This document shows, one piece after another, positions 1 through 6,690 of a DNA stretch of 6,690 nucleotides (its first letter is position 1; each line of letters begins with the position of its first letter). Origin of the DNA: Propionibacteriaceae bacterium (lineage in GTDB: Bacteria > Actinomycetota > Actinomycetes > Propionibacteriales > Propionibacteriaceae). Both the position numbers and the translations under genes were made by a program. Below the pieces are notes generated by a model. The model worked only from the letters and a program-made list of their open reading frames with translations. It was not told where the DNA came from and did not search any database. The stretch is from positions 1 through 6,690 of the forward strand of contig WQYJ01000117.1 of the NCBI GenBank assembly GCA_009781325.1, read 5' to 3'.

Positions 1-372
1 GCGGAAGTAGAAACCGACCCCGCGCCCATCCGGTCCACCGTCTTTGCGCCGCTTGGCCCACACGATGTGCGAGACATACCTAAATCCCCAAGCCTCAATC
101 ACAGACAGCCCCTCGGGGAGCAGCGCATTCGGCACCCACAAGTAGAGATGCGCATCATCGGCCGCACAGTCAGCCACGGGAATGGCCTTGATAGCATCGA
201 TTGCCAGGGTTGAATAGCGATCCAATCGGCGGTGTTCAGGGGCGACTTTGCCCGTACGATTCGCAAATCTCCAGGGTGGATCTGCGAGGATGGTGTGAAA
301 ACCGCCGTCCACGCTTGGCAGTGGTTCCACACTACCGTCTTCCCGAAGAGGGACCGCCGACATCCCTGTCAT
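1..372 (-). CDS. MT-A70 family DNA adenine methyltransferase, N-terminal part (cut by window edge)
   Basis: Reading the minus strand from 372 to base 1 gives 124 codons with no stop. After about 25 residues comes HTILADPPWRF, the catalytic DPPW motif of MT-A70 S-adenosylmethionine-dependent N6-adenine methyltransferases. It is followed by the family pattern YSTL, then HLYLWVPNALLPEGL, then a GF-x-YVSHIVWAK block, and a glycine-rich stretch ending in GVGFYFR. In the family this order leads on to the C-terminal part of the Rossmann-like fold, which lies outside the window. The likely role is methylation of adenine in DNA, as in phage-borne or orphan methyltransferases and some restriction-modification systems. 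ATG at 372-370 is chosen because GGTGG lies five bases upstream; ATG at 363-361 is an in-frame alternative. The frame is open upstream to a stop at 420-418. No restriction endonuclease is visible on the upstream side. The family call is firm; the biological role is inferred. Confidence 0.9.
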   Translation of the reverse strand, partial: MTGMSAVPLREDGSVEPLPSVDGGFHTILADPPWRFANRTGKVAPEHRRLDRYSTLAIDAIKAIPVADCAADDAHLYLWVPNALLPEGLSVIEAWGFRYVSHIVWAKRRKDGGPDGRGVGFYFR

Positions 373-410
373 GCGACCACCGTACCGCAAATCTGATCGC
401 TTGTGGAAGC

Positions 411-438
411 AGTCTAGTCAGCGGGCATAACCTAACAA
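411..438 (-). promoter_or_regulatory. Candidate sigma70-type promoter of the methyltransferase gene
   Basis: On the minus strand TTGTTA (438-433) is followed after 16 bases by TAGACT (416-411), each matching four of six consensus positions. A start near base 404 would leave a leader of about 30 bases before the ATG at 372. It lies in the 148-bp gap after the stop of the upstream minus-strand gene, and no clear intrinsic terminator was found in that gap, so read-through from the phospholipase-like gene remains possible. Prediction from consensus only. Confidence 0.3.
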
Positions 439-439
439 G

Positions 440-499
440 TTATTCGTCTGCGATGTCGCGTCTTTTTGTCATATTCCGCAAGTGGTAAATGACGAATAA
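440..499. repeat. 9-bp perfect inverted repeat in the gap between minus-strand genes
   Basis: TTATTCGTC at 440-448 is mirrored by GACGAATAA at 491-499, with 42 bases between. It sits just upstream of the candidate methyltransferase promoter and after the stop of the phospholipase-like gene. The long loop and lack of a T-tract make it a poor intrinsic terminator. It could be a pair of half-sites for a regulator, or chance. Confidence 0.35.
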
Positions 500-520
500 G
501 ACCGTTGCCACTGTTAGCAT

Positions 521-1996
521 TTAGGCTCCTCCTTCAAGTAATGAAGTGAGGAAGAGGGATTCTGTACGCTCGTGGGCATCCTGGTCTTCAGGGCGTACCT
601 CAAGGTCAACGGTCAGTGATGTGAGGTCTGAAGTTGCTGGTAATGATTCGTTCTCCACGACATCCAGTCCCAGGGGCGGCAAAACGACTAGTCTTTGCGC
701 AGGCTCGAACAAAGGCGCCCAGAGGTTCTTCTTCAGGTTTGGGTCCGCAAAGATCGCCAAGCCAGTCTCACCGAGCAGCGGCTGTTGGATGTCAATGTGC
801 GGAGCAGTCCCTGCGATCTCATTCAGGTTGTCGGTGCCAAGCAGGCAGAGCTTAGCCATATTCACGCACTGCTGGACAGCATGGAAGCTCTGGGCTGTGG
901 TGTCAGATGACTTGCCATAGTTGCCAAAATCAGCATCAAGCTTTCGGCACATGTATCTTTGTTGGAAAACTGAGCCGTTATCCAAGAAGATCACAGGGTT
1001 GGCCAGCATTTCTTCGACAACAGAAACAGCGACATCCCAGGTTGGGAATGTCCGTGAGAAGGCAGCTTGCGCAAGTGAATTGACGTAGTCCTTCAAAATC
1101 CCTTCAAGATAGTTCTCGAGATCCCACAGAGGTTCCAAGTGCTCGCTCCATGTCACCACGGTAGCCAGTTCTTCCGGGATTGTGATCAACGGCATAAGTT
1201 GATTCACTCCTGGCTTGATGAGGTTCTTGACCCGGTAGAACTTGTTCTTGTCATTCGAGGAAAATATCTGGGCAAGCATCGCCCAATCCTGAAGCCACAG
1301 GTCGATTGCTTGATCAATATCGCGTTCCCAGGATTGGTAGTAACCAGTGATCTCGGTCGTAGTTTCCTCAGCAAGTTCCCTCTGTACGCGTCTCTTCAAG
1401 TCCATGAAGAACCACAGGGGACTGTCGAAGAGGTTGTCCGCACCCTGTTCTTCCATGAGATCTAAAGCCTCTGAGCATGTAAATACATCACGGATAAACC
1501 CGAGCGGAGGATCGAGGCTCAGGTTCGTACTGGCAGGGACTCTCTGATCCATGTATGTCTCGATAAGGATGTGCCTCAGTGCGATCTTTGCCGTGGCCGG
1601 ATCAGAGACCCATTCCGCGTACGCCGGCCACCAGCCTTGCGCATAGGAGTCCACATAGCCATGGCCAAACATGTCCCCGGCAGCATGAATCATGAAACCT
1701 AGTGCATAGGCAAGGTTCTTCTCACGCTCTGACGGGGATGAATCCTGCAGGCGGCGAAACATCAAGTCCACCCACTTTCCGGAGTTCTTCTTCTGGATCG
1801 TGCCCTGACCGAGGATGTAATCCGGGAAGAAATCCGGCCCAATTGAACCTGCTCGAAAAGCCGACGGATAGTGCAGTACGGCATCTCTGACCTCCCCAGG
1901 AGGTGCGAAGGTTCCCACACCGGGCAGCACAATTGTGTTTGCCTGCAGGTCTTCAATCAGCATATTCGTCACATAGATGTGAGTCTTGTTCTTCAT
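521..1996 (-). CDS. Zinc-dependent phospholipase C-like protein, no signal peptide
   Basis: The product has 491 residues from the ATG at 1996. The first 150 residues resemble zinc-dependent phospholipase C (clostridial alpha-toxin/PC-PLC type, Pfam Zn_dep_PLPC). His6 is near the N-terminus, SIGPDFFPD has Asp55, FMIHAAGDMFGH gives His104-x3-Asp108 and His112, and RHILIE gives His142-x3-Glu146. These match the order of metal ligands known in the family (His, Asp, HxxxD, His, HxxxE). Residue 68 is Gln where many relatives have a His ligand, so one metal site may be altered. Residues 150-491 are mostly helical-looking and I recognise no domain there. There is no signal peptide or membrane segment, so a cytosolic site is inferred, unlike secreted toxins. 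The actual substrate is unknown. A GTG five codons upstream (2011) is less likely because it overlaps the ribosome binding site. The gene is divergent from the membrane-protein gene. Fold confidence is moderate to high; enzymatic activity is unproven. Confidence 0.75.
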   Translation of the reverse strand: MKNKTHIYVTNMLIEDLQANTIVLPGVGTFAPPGEVRDAVLHYPSAFRAGSIGPDFFPDYILGQGTIQKKNSGKWVDLMFRRLQDSSPSEREKNLAYALGFMIHAAGDMFGHGYVDSYAQGWWPAYAEWVSDPATAKIALRHILIETYMDQRVPASTNLSLDPPLGFIRDVFTCSEALDLMEEQGADNLFDSPLWFFMDLKRRVQRELAEETTTEITGYYQSWERDIDQAIDLWLQDWAMLAQIFSSNDKNKFYRVKNLIKPGVNQLMPLITIPEELATVVTWSEHLEPLWDLENYLEGILKDYVNSLAQAAFSRTFPTWDVAVSVVEEMLANPVIFLDNGSVFQQRYMCRKLDADFGNYGKSSDTTAQSFHAVQQCVNMAKLCLLGTDNLNEIAGTAPHIDIQQPLLGETGLAIFADPNLKKNLWAPLFEPAQRLVVLPPLGLDVVENESLPATSDLTSLTVDLEVRPEDQDAHERTESLFLTSLLEGGA

Positions 1997-2000
1997 TGCT

Positions 2001-2009
2001 TCCTTCCTC
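2001..2009 (-). promoter_or_regulatory. Ribosome binding site that fixes the phospholipase-like start
   Basis: The minus strand reads GAGGAAGGA and then AGCA before the ATG at 1996. This purine-rich sequence is a good Shine-Dalgarno match at proper spacing, and the upstream GTG at 2011-2009 overlaps it, so the shorter ATG start is preferred. Confidence 0.65.
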
Positions 2010-2037
2010 ACTTAGTCCTTGTGAGCCATAGGTCGCC

Positions 2038-2043
2038 ATTATC
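2038..2043 (-). promoter_or_regulatory. Candidate -10 box of the phospholipase-like gene
   Basis: The minus strand reads GATAAT, five of six matches to TATAAT, placing a start near 2031 and a leader of about 35 bases. No good -35 box is present at 16-18 bases; instead the palindrome at 2068-2087 lies about where an activator would bind (centred near -46). Consensus-based only. Confidence 0.3.
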
Positions 2044-2067
2044 GTCAGTGATACCTTTGGTCTTCGC

Positions 2068-2087
2068 TGGGACACCTAGATGTCCCA
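2068..2087. promoter_or_regulatory. 20-bp near-perfect palindrome, candidate operator
   Basis: The sequence is TGGGACA-cctaga-TGTCCCA: 7-bp perfect arms, and the central CTAG is also symmetric, so nine of ten base pairs match. It lies in the divergent region, just upstream of the candidate promoter of the phospholipase-like gene. Such symmetry is typical of sites for dimeric repressors or activators. The regulator is not encoded in the visible window and I do not recognise the motif. Confidence 0.5.
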
Positions 2088-2120
2088 ATAAACCAGTGTG
2101 AAGCATCCCACAAGGCAAAA

Positions 2121-2142
2121 CAATGGGGAGAACTCCCCAATG
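2121..2142. promoter_or_regulatory. 22-bp palindrome, second candidate operator or leftward terminator
   Basis: TGGGGAG (2124-2130) and CTCCCCA (2133-2139) are perfect arms around AA, and the outer CA/TG pairs extend the symmetry to nine of eleven pairs. On the minus strand the stem is followed by TTGTTTTG, so it could also act as a weak intrinsic terminator facing the phospholipase-like gene. It shares a TGGG...CCCA outline with the palindrome at 2068-2087, which favours a role as a regulator site. Confidence 0.45.
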
Positions 2143-2188
2143 CCGAGTGTGACTAGTGGGGATAGCACCAATCACAGCGTAAAGCAGC

Positions 2189-2194
2189 TAGTGT
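2189..2194 (+). promoter_or_regulatory. Candidate -10 box giving a leaderless transcript
   Basis: TAGTGT keeps the key TA...T positions of a -10 box and ends six bases before the ATG at 2201, so transcription would begin at or next to the start codon. No Shine-Dalgarno sequence precedes that ATG, and an in-frame TAG within this box excludes a longer reading frame. Leaderless genes are common in actinobacteria. No convincing -35 box was found. Confidence 0.35.
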
Positions 2195-2200
2195 TTTTCT

Positions 2201-2767
2201 ATGACAGAAAGGGCAGATGCCGTTCTCGCGGATACATCGCAGGATGAGTATGTAACTCAGCGAAGCAGTCGTCGTATGATGTGGCCCAGCATTCTTGTCG
2301 TGGTTTTTCTGCACATGGTCAGCTTCGTCGTGAATCTCGATGCCGCCATCATGGGTACGAAGCCCTCTAGTGTAGGAATCGTCGTTTCAGCAGCACTCAT
2401 CCTGGCATGGGTAGCCATCGGCGTACTCATGGGATTCTTCCGCAAACCAAAGTTCGTGGTGTGGGCATTGGGCTTTTGGCTCGGATCGGTGCTCGTGGTG
2501 GTATGTGGCTTTGCCCTAGACACTGGTAACTGGATAAGTGCACTCATCATGGGTGCCGCTATTCTCGTACTGGTTCCCTGCTACCCACTAGCAGCAATCC
2601 TTCCAGTAGAAGATGCTCAAGCTGCGATCATCACCATGGTCCTGACCTGTGGGATCACCCTCGCCGCCTATGCCATCGCAGCAGGCCTGCGCCGTATCAA
2701 TTCAAATTCGTGCCAAGGGGCCAGGCCACGCCTAGACCCTACGTCGGCCGCCGGGGGTCCTGCCTAG
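2201..2767 (+). CDS. Small multi-pass membrane protein of unknown function
   Basis: The product has 188 residues. A polar N-terminus of about 27 residues, rich in charge and ending in RSSRR, precedes about five hydrophobic segments at residues 28-46, 57-80, 85-105, 111-134 and 140-163. Short basic loops such as RKPK (81-84) and LRRI after the last segment suggest orientation by the positive-inside rule. No catalytic or transport motif is recognised, so the function is unknown. The ATG at 2201 lacks a Shine-Dalgarno site and is probably translated from a leaderless message. The last residues, from about 172, are Pro/Gly/Ala-rich and are encoded by the start of an inverted-repeat element. The TAG stop lies in the loop of its first hairpin, so the original C-terminus may have been replaced. 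It is divergent from the phospholipase-like gene and may share its control region. Confidence 0.7.
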   Translation: MTERADAVLADTSQDEYVTQRSSRRMMWPSILVVVFLHMVSFVVNLDAAIMGTKPSSVGIVVSAALILAWVAIGVLMGFFRKPKFVVWALGFWLGSVLVVVCGFALDTGNWISALIMGAAILVLVPCYPLAAILPVEDAQAAIITMVLTCGITLAAYAIAAGLRRINSNSCQGARPRLDPTSAAGGPA

Positions 2768-2920
2768 CGGCAGGATGACCGGGGGGGTTAGGTCCCGCGA
2801 GTCAAGCACCGCGCAACAGACACCGATAGCAACCCCAAAACCCTTCCCCTGGTCATCCTGCCGAAGGCAGGACCCCCGGCAGCCAACGTAGGGACCCAAC
2901 CACAAGTGCACCAAGGGGCC
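2713..2920. repeat. REP/BIME- or MITE-like unit of two inverted hairpins flanked by a 10-bp direct repeat
   Basis: Arms at 2735-2785 and 2846-2895 are inverted copies of about 50 bp with about four mismatches and one single-base gap, separated by 60 bp. Each arm holds its own hairpin, TCCTGCC-tagc-GGCAGGA (2758-2775) and TCCTGCC-gaa-GGCAGGA (2856-2872), next to G- and C-runs. CCAAGGGGCC occurs in the same orientation at 2713-2722 and 2911-2920, which would fit a target duplication around an inserted unit of 188 bp. The unit could also work as a terminator for the membrane-protein gene and shield the SNF2 gene. No ORF within it encodes a mobility protein. Mobility is inferred, not shown. Confidence 0.65.
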
Positions 2921-3004
2921 GGTTCGATTGGCACGTTGTGGTGGTACGGATCACGTCTGTAAGCGCCTTGGTTGTCCTGATGTCAATCCAGACAGGGCAC
3001 TGAT
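2896..3004. other. Leader and presumed promoter region of the SNF2 gene
   Basis: Only short symmetries are visible: CCACAAGTGC (2900-2909) against GCACGTTGTGG (2931-2941) with one extra base, and ACCAAGG (2910-2916) against CCTTGGT (2965-2971). I could not identify a convincing -35/-10 pair. The AGGG at 2994-2997 lies seven bases before the GTG at 3005 and is a plausible ribosome binding site. Confidence 0.3.
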
Positions 3005-6000
3005 GTGTCAGTGGTACGTGAGACAATGAACGTCATGCAGCTAGATCAGACCTTCGACATTGTGGCTAGTCTGACTGATGCTCACATTTTGGTGGCAGTG
3101 AGCCACGACCGGGGTGCCTTTAACCGAGGCCTGGGCTACTTTCGACAGGGTCGTGTCAAAAATATATCCTGGGATCCGGCTCGGTCCCAGGTGCAAGGCC
3201 GAGTACGGGGAAGTAGGGCAAACCCCTATACCACCACAGCAGCGATCGCTGTTCGTGACGGCCGACTAGCAATCACGGGTAGCCAATGTACCTGCCCGAT
3301 GTTCATGGATTGTAAGCATGTCGTTGCGCTGCTCATGGCTGCCCGTGTGCTGGCCTCTGCAAGCATCGAGGCTGCTGTCCCGCAATGGCGCCAACAGTTG
3401 ACTACCCTCATGCCAGCCCAGAAATCCGCCGACCGACATCAACCGCCCGATGGCTATGCTCCGTTGGCACTGCAGTTCCGGGTGGACGGAATTACGATGG
3501 CCGTGTCTCAACCCACATTGTTCTCCTCAGCATCGCAGCTCAGTGTATCGATCCGTCCCGTCTGCCAGGAGAAGCCTGGAAAGTGGGCGTCGTCGTATAG
3601 GTTGACCTGGCGGGGTACCGCTACCTATGCGTCCTATTCATCGCAGGTCTTCGATCCCGCCAAAGTGGAGTGGCTAAGCAACTTGAGTAGCCTAAACTCA
3701 GAAATCGGCTACTACTTCTACGGTGCCGAAACACGCTGGCAAAAGCTGGACGGCTTTGCCGACATTGGGTTGTGGCCTCTGTTGCAGACCGGTCGGCTCC
3801 TGGGTGTGCCATTCGTCGGGACCTCCGCCAAAGACGAGGTACGACTGGCGCATCGTAGTGCCCTGCAAGCTAACATCACCCGAATCGGTGATGACTTGAG
3901 CCTTGAACGCTTCGTAACCTTTGATGACCAGCCGACCTCTGCTACTTTGCTGGGCGCAGTCGGGCATGGTGGCATATTCGCCGTGGAGGTTGGACGCAGC
4001 GGGCGCGTTTTGACACTTGCTCAAGCCGAACCACGTTTAACTGACGACCACTTGCGCCTCCTGACTCTGTCCGGAGTCACCGTACCGGCTGATGACGTTG
4101 ACGATTTCATGGGGCAGTTTTACCCGCTGCTGCGTCGCCGATTGCGGGTGACCAGCACCGATGGCAGCGTTGATCTGCCGACACCGCCGCGTCCTATCCT
4201 GGTTGGTCGAGTTTGGGCAGACTCCGCTTGGCAAGTCGAGGTGGCTTGGACATGGCGGTACGGGCAGGTGACGTATCCTTTTGTCGACGATTCACTGGGG
4301 GCGACCCCGCGCGACGATCTCGTCGAAAGAATAATCCTGACCAGTGTCGAACTGGCTGTGGCAGATATGCCGGGGTTTGCCGGGTTCCAACTCGGGCAGG
4401 TCAGTAGGTTCGTCGGTGGCGGCGGTCTGCAGGCGAGGGCCTTTAGTGAGACTGTCCTGCCGCTATTGCAGGAACACCCGGATGTAGAGATCGTTATCGA
4501 TGATCCGCTTCCGGAATACCGCGACATCGCCGAGACTGCGAGTATCAGCTTGTCAACCAGCGATTCAGGCGATAACGACTGGTTCGATCTCGGTGTGAAG
4601 ATCACCGCTGGTGGCATCGTCCTACCTTTCCAGGATGTTTTCCTGGCACTCGCTGCTGGGCAACAGCAGATGGTGTTAGCAGGTGGTGAGGTTGTTCGAA
4701 TCGACGATCCCGTACTGACTCGATTGCGGGATTTGATCGATGAAGCCCGAGCCCTATCCGATCAGCCGACTGGTCCGCTGCGCATCAGCAGATACCAGAC
4801 CGGGCTGTGGTCTGACCTGACTGAGGTAGCCGACGATGTCTTGCAGGCGGATGCCTGGCGGGAGTCTGTGAGTGACTTGATCGAGCTGGTCAATCGGGGT
4901 GAGGGCGTCTCACCTATTGAGTTGCCAGCCGGACTCACCGTACAAATGCGCCCATACCAGCACCATGCCTTCGAGTGGTTGACCTTTCTCGACACCCACC
5001 GCTTGGGCGGTATTCTGGCTGACGACATGGGGCTAGGCAAGACAGTTGAGGTCCTAGCTTGGATCGCTGGTGTGGTAGAACGCCGTGGTGGTGGAGACGA
5101 CCATGGGATTGTCCGCGGTCCTGACGGTACGCCCTCGCCATTCATGGTGGTGGCCCCCGCCTCGGTAGTCGGGAACTGGGTGACCGAGGCTGGCCGTTTC
5201 ACACCTAGTCTGCGTGTGGTCGCCCTGACCGAGACATTAGGCAAGTCTTCAACCCTGCTGGATGATGTGGTGCGTGATGCCGACGTCATCGTCATGTCGT
5301 ACGCGATTTTCCGACTGGACAACGACGAGTTGGCGAAAATCACATGGCAGGGGCTGATCCTAGATGAAGCCCAGTTCGTTAAGAATGCCCGCAGTGTTGG
5401 CAACAAGCTAGCCCGCTCGCTTCGAGCCCGTGTGAAGTTAGCAGTGACAGGTACGCCGCTGGAGAACGATGTTATGGAGCTATGGGCGCTACTCAGCATC
5501 GTTGCACCGGGGTTCGGCGGCTCTGCTAAGTCGTTCAAGGAAGTGTACGGAACTCCGATCACCAAGGCGGCAACAACACGACAGCGTCGCCGCATCGCAG
5601 CAGCTACCCGATCAACTCCACGGAATTTCCGAGCCTATGACGCCATGCAGGTCTCAGCGGATGAAGAGGAGGTCATGAAGCTAGGTGACCAGCGTCTGTC
5701 TCAGTTGCGGCGGCGTCTTCGTCCCCTGATGTTGCGGCGTACAAAAGAGCTTGTCGCTCCCGAATTGCCCAGCCGCCAGGAGCAAATCTTAGAGGTCGGG
5801 TTGTCGACGCGCCACCGGACCATCTACGACACATATCTACAACGTGAGCGTCAGCGAGTCTTAGGCTTGTTGGATGACCTCGATCGTAACCGCTTCGCTA
5901 TCCTCCGCTCACTCACGATTCTGCGTCGCCTGGCTCTCGACGCGTCATTGATCGAACCGGTGAAGTATGCCGGCGTGCCGTCGGCGAAGCTGGATACTTT

Positions 6001-6496
6001 GATTGAGCAGGTGGAAGAGGTGGTAGCCAGCGGGCATCGGGCACTGGTGTTTAGTCAGTTCACGACTTTCCTTGCTAAAGCCACACAGCGATTGGACAAG
6101 GCTGGTATCGACTACACCTATCTAGACGGGCACACACGGTCCCGAGACAAGGTGATTTCCCGGTTCCGCAACGAGGACATCCCAGTATTCTGCCTTAGCC
6201 TCAAGGCTGGGGGATTTGGTTTGACGTTAACCGAGGCCGACTACGTCTTTCTGCTTGACCCATGGTGGAATCCGGCAACCGAGCAGCAAGCCATCGATCG
6301 TACCCACCGCATTGGTCAAACGCGCGGTGTCATGGTTGTTCGCCTAGTGAGTGAAGGAACGATTGAGGAAAAGGTCATGGCCCTGCAGGCCCGCAAACGC
6401 GAGGTTTTCAAGGCGGTGCTAGCCGACGATGACGCCGAGGCGTCCTTCGCATCCTCTCTTAGCGCCGAAGATATCCGCGGCCTGCTCCTAGAGTGA
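3005..6496 (+). CDS. SWIM zinc-finger SNF2-family ATPase (helicase-like)
   Basis: The product has 1163 residues and appears intact. A SWIM zinc finger lies near the N-terminus, [11 protein letters not shown] with Cys95, Cys97, Cys103 and His105. A long middle region (about 120-640) fits the accessory part of bacterial SNF2 proteins. The SNF2 ATPase follows: DDMGLGKT (Walker A, Lys679), DEAQ (787-790, motif II) and TGTPLEN (815-821, motif III). [15 protein letters not shown] links to the C-terminal lobe, with ALVFSQF, the YLDGHT segment, [27 protein letters not shown] and HRIGQ (1101-1105). All key ATPase residues are present. Family members are double-stranded DNA translocases that remodel protein-DNA complexes, RapA-like, in the cytoplasm; the target here is unknown. 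The GTG at 3005 has AGGG seven bases upstream; ATG at 3026 or 3035 are alternatives that keep all domains. It stands alone, with no methylase or nuclease in an operon, so a housekeeping rather than a defence role is more likely. Confidence 0.93.
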   Translation: MSVVRETMNVMQLDQTFDIVASLTDAHILVAVSHDRGAFNRGLGYFRQGRVKNISWDPARSQVQGRVRGSRANPYTTTAAIAVRDGRLAITGSQCTCPMFMDCKHVVALLMAARVLASASIEAAVPQWRQQLTTLMPAQKSADRHQPPDGYAPLALQFRVDGITMAVSQPTLFSSASQLSVSIRPVCQEKPGKWASSYRLTWRGTATYASYSSQVFDPAKVEWLSNLSSLNSEIGYYFYGAETRWQKLDGFADIGLWPLLQTGRLLGVPFVGTSAKDEVRLAHRSALQANITRIGDDLSLERFVTFDDQPTSATLLGAVGHGGIFAVEVGRSGRVLTLAQAEPRLTDDHLRLLTLSGVTVPADDVDDFMGQFYPLLRRRLRVTSTDGSVDLPTPPRPILVGRVWADSAWQVEVAWTWRYGQVTYPFVDDSLGATPRDDLVERIILTSVELAVADMPGFAGFQLGQVSRFVGGGGLQARAFSETVLPLLQEHPDVEIVIDDPLPEYRDIAETASISLSTSDSGDNDWFDLGVKITAGGIVLPFQDVFLALAAGQQQMVLAGGEVVRIDDPVLTRLRDLIDEARALSDQPTGPLRISRYQTGLWSDLTEVADDVLQADAWRESVSDLIELVNRGEGVSPIELPAGLTVQMRPYQHHAFEWLTFLDTHRLGGILADDMGLGKTVEVLAWIAGVVERRGGGDDHGIVRGPDGTPSPFMVVAPASVVGNWVTEAGRFTPSLRVVALTETLGKSSTLLDDVVRDADVIVMSYAIFRLDNDELAKITWQGLILDEAQFVKNARSVGNKLARSLRARVKLAVTGTPLENDVMELWALLSIVAPGFGGSAKSFKEVYGTPITKAATTRQRRRIAAATRSTPRNFRAYDAMQVSADEEEVMKLGDQRLSQLRRRLRPLMLRRTKELVAPELPSRQEQILEVGLSTRHRTIYDTYLQRERQRVLGLLDDLDRNRFAILRSLTILRRLALDASLIEPVKYAGVPSAKLDTLIEQVEEVVASGHRALVFSQFTTFLAKATQRLDKAGIDYTYLDGHTRSRDKVISRFRNEDIPVFCLSLKAGGFGLTLTEADYVFLLDPWWNPATEQQAIDRTHRIGQTRGVMVVRLVSEGTIEEKVMALQARKREVFKAVLADDDAEASFASSLSAEDIRGLLLE

Positions 6497-6570
6497 AAGC
6501 ATTATCGACTTAGCCGTCAAGACCCATCCAAAACACCTCCTGATTTGCCCAATTGTGTGCCAGGGGGCCG
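6497..6570. other. Non-coding gap after the SNF2 gene
   Basis: No gene and no clear intrinsic terminator is seen directly after the TGA. The next structure is the inverted-repeat element that starts near 6571. Confidence 0.4.
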
Positions 6571-6690
6571 GGAGGCTGTTGCATGAATCAGAATCTGGTT
6601 TTTTTCCTACTAGGTATTGTGGTGACTGCTTGAGGTGATACTACATCTTGTGCAGAAAACAACACATCTTGGATTCATGCAACAGCCCCC
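6571..6690. mobile_element. MITE-like element or IS end with 16-bp perfect inverted repeats
   Basis: GGCTGTTGCATGAATC at 6574-6589 is perfectly mirrored by GATTCATGCAACAGCC at 6672-6687, and the outer GG/CC pairs at 6571-6572 and 6689-6690 also match. The 82 bp between are AT-richer than the neighbours and include a run of seven T. No ORF of note lies inside: the minus-strand frame from the ATG within the right repeat stops after about 22 codons. Terminal repeats starting near GGCTGTTGCA look like transposon ends, so this may be a short non-autonomous element of about 120 bp. The right boundary coincides with the window end, so a target duplication cannot be checked. A large hairpin or terminator for the SNF2 gene is the main alternative. 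Confidence 0.5.

Noticed and set aside
99..332. Minus-strand ORF of 77 codons
   Set aside because: It overlaps the methyltransferase in another frame and shows no recognisable domain, whereas the other frame carries the DPPW motif.
546..920. Plus-strand ORF of 124 codons
   Set aside because: Antisense to the phospholipase-like gene, Ser/Arg-rich, no domain.
4120..4617. Minus-strand ORF of 165 codons
   Set aside because: Antisense to the SNF2 gene with low-complexity Ser/Pro/Arg composition and no motif.
4762..5595. Minus-strand ORF of 277 codons
   Set aside because: It is antisense to the conserved ATPase motifs of the SNF2 gene, is Ser/Arg/Thr-rich, and has no recognisable domain: a shadow frame in GC-rich coding DNA.
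6510..6541. Minus-strand AGGAGGTG followed six bases later by ATG and a 5-codon frame
   Set aside because: The ribosome-binding match is perfect, but the peptide is only five residues and points into the end of the SNF2 gene with no gene after it; taken as chance or a gene remnant.
1..6690. CRISPR array, tRNA or rRNA genes, intact transposase
   Set aside because: No regularly spaced direct repeats, cloverleaf sequences, rRNA-like segments or transposase motifs were seen by reading both strands.
1..6690. A combined defence system of methyltransferase, phospholipase-like protein and SNF2 ATPase
   Set aside because: The genes are in different orientations, separated by promoters and repeat elements, and no nuclease or sensor is visible; adjacency alone is not enough.

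Overview
The window looks like chromosomal DNA of an actinobacterium of moderate-to-high GC. The support is indirect: mixed GTG/ATG starts, a candidate leaderless gene, a SWIM-type SNF2 ATPase of about 1,160 residues, and codon use rich in G/C but not extreme. Genus cannot be set from sequence alone. No rRNA, tRNA, CRISPR array or intact transposase was seen.

Layout from left to right: (1) The left edge holds the first 124 codons of a minus-strand MT-A70-type DNA adenine methyltransferase with its DPPW motif; the rest lies outside the window. (2) A 148-bp gap follows, holding a plausible promoter for that gene and a 9-bp inverted repeat. (3) A minus-strand gene of about 491 codons encodes a zinc-dependent phospholipase C-like protein without a signal peptide. 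(4) A divergent intergenic region of about 200 bp carries two strong palindromes. (5) A plus-strand gene encodes a small protein with about five membrane segments; it starts without a Shine-Dalgarno sequence and is probably leaderless. (6) A repeat unit spans the end of that gene. It is two REP-like hairpins in inverted orientation, with arms of about 50 bp, flanked by a 10-bp direct repeat. (7) A long plus-strand gene encodes a SWIM zinc finger/SNF2 helicase-like ATPase, complete in the window. (8) The right edge holds an AT-richer stretch bounded by a 16-bp perfect inverted repeat, resembling a MITE or IS end.

The genes do not form one obvious operon. The phospholipase-like gene and the membrane-protein gene are divergent and may share the palindromic control region, which hints at joint regulation. 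The SNF2 ATPase is cut off from the membrane-protein gene by the inverted-repeat element and probably has its own promoter. The methyltransferase is a common phage or accessory gene, and together with the repeat elements it suggests a plastic region. No known multi-gene defence system can be assembled from what is visible. The most unusual items are the paired palindromes between the divergent genes, the cytosolic phospholipase C-like protein with a possibly altered metal site, and the two non-coding inverted-repeat elements.
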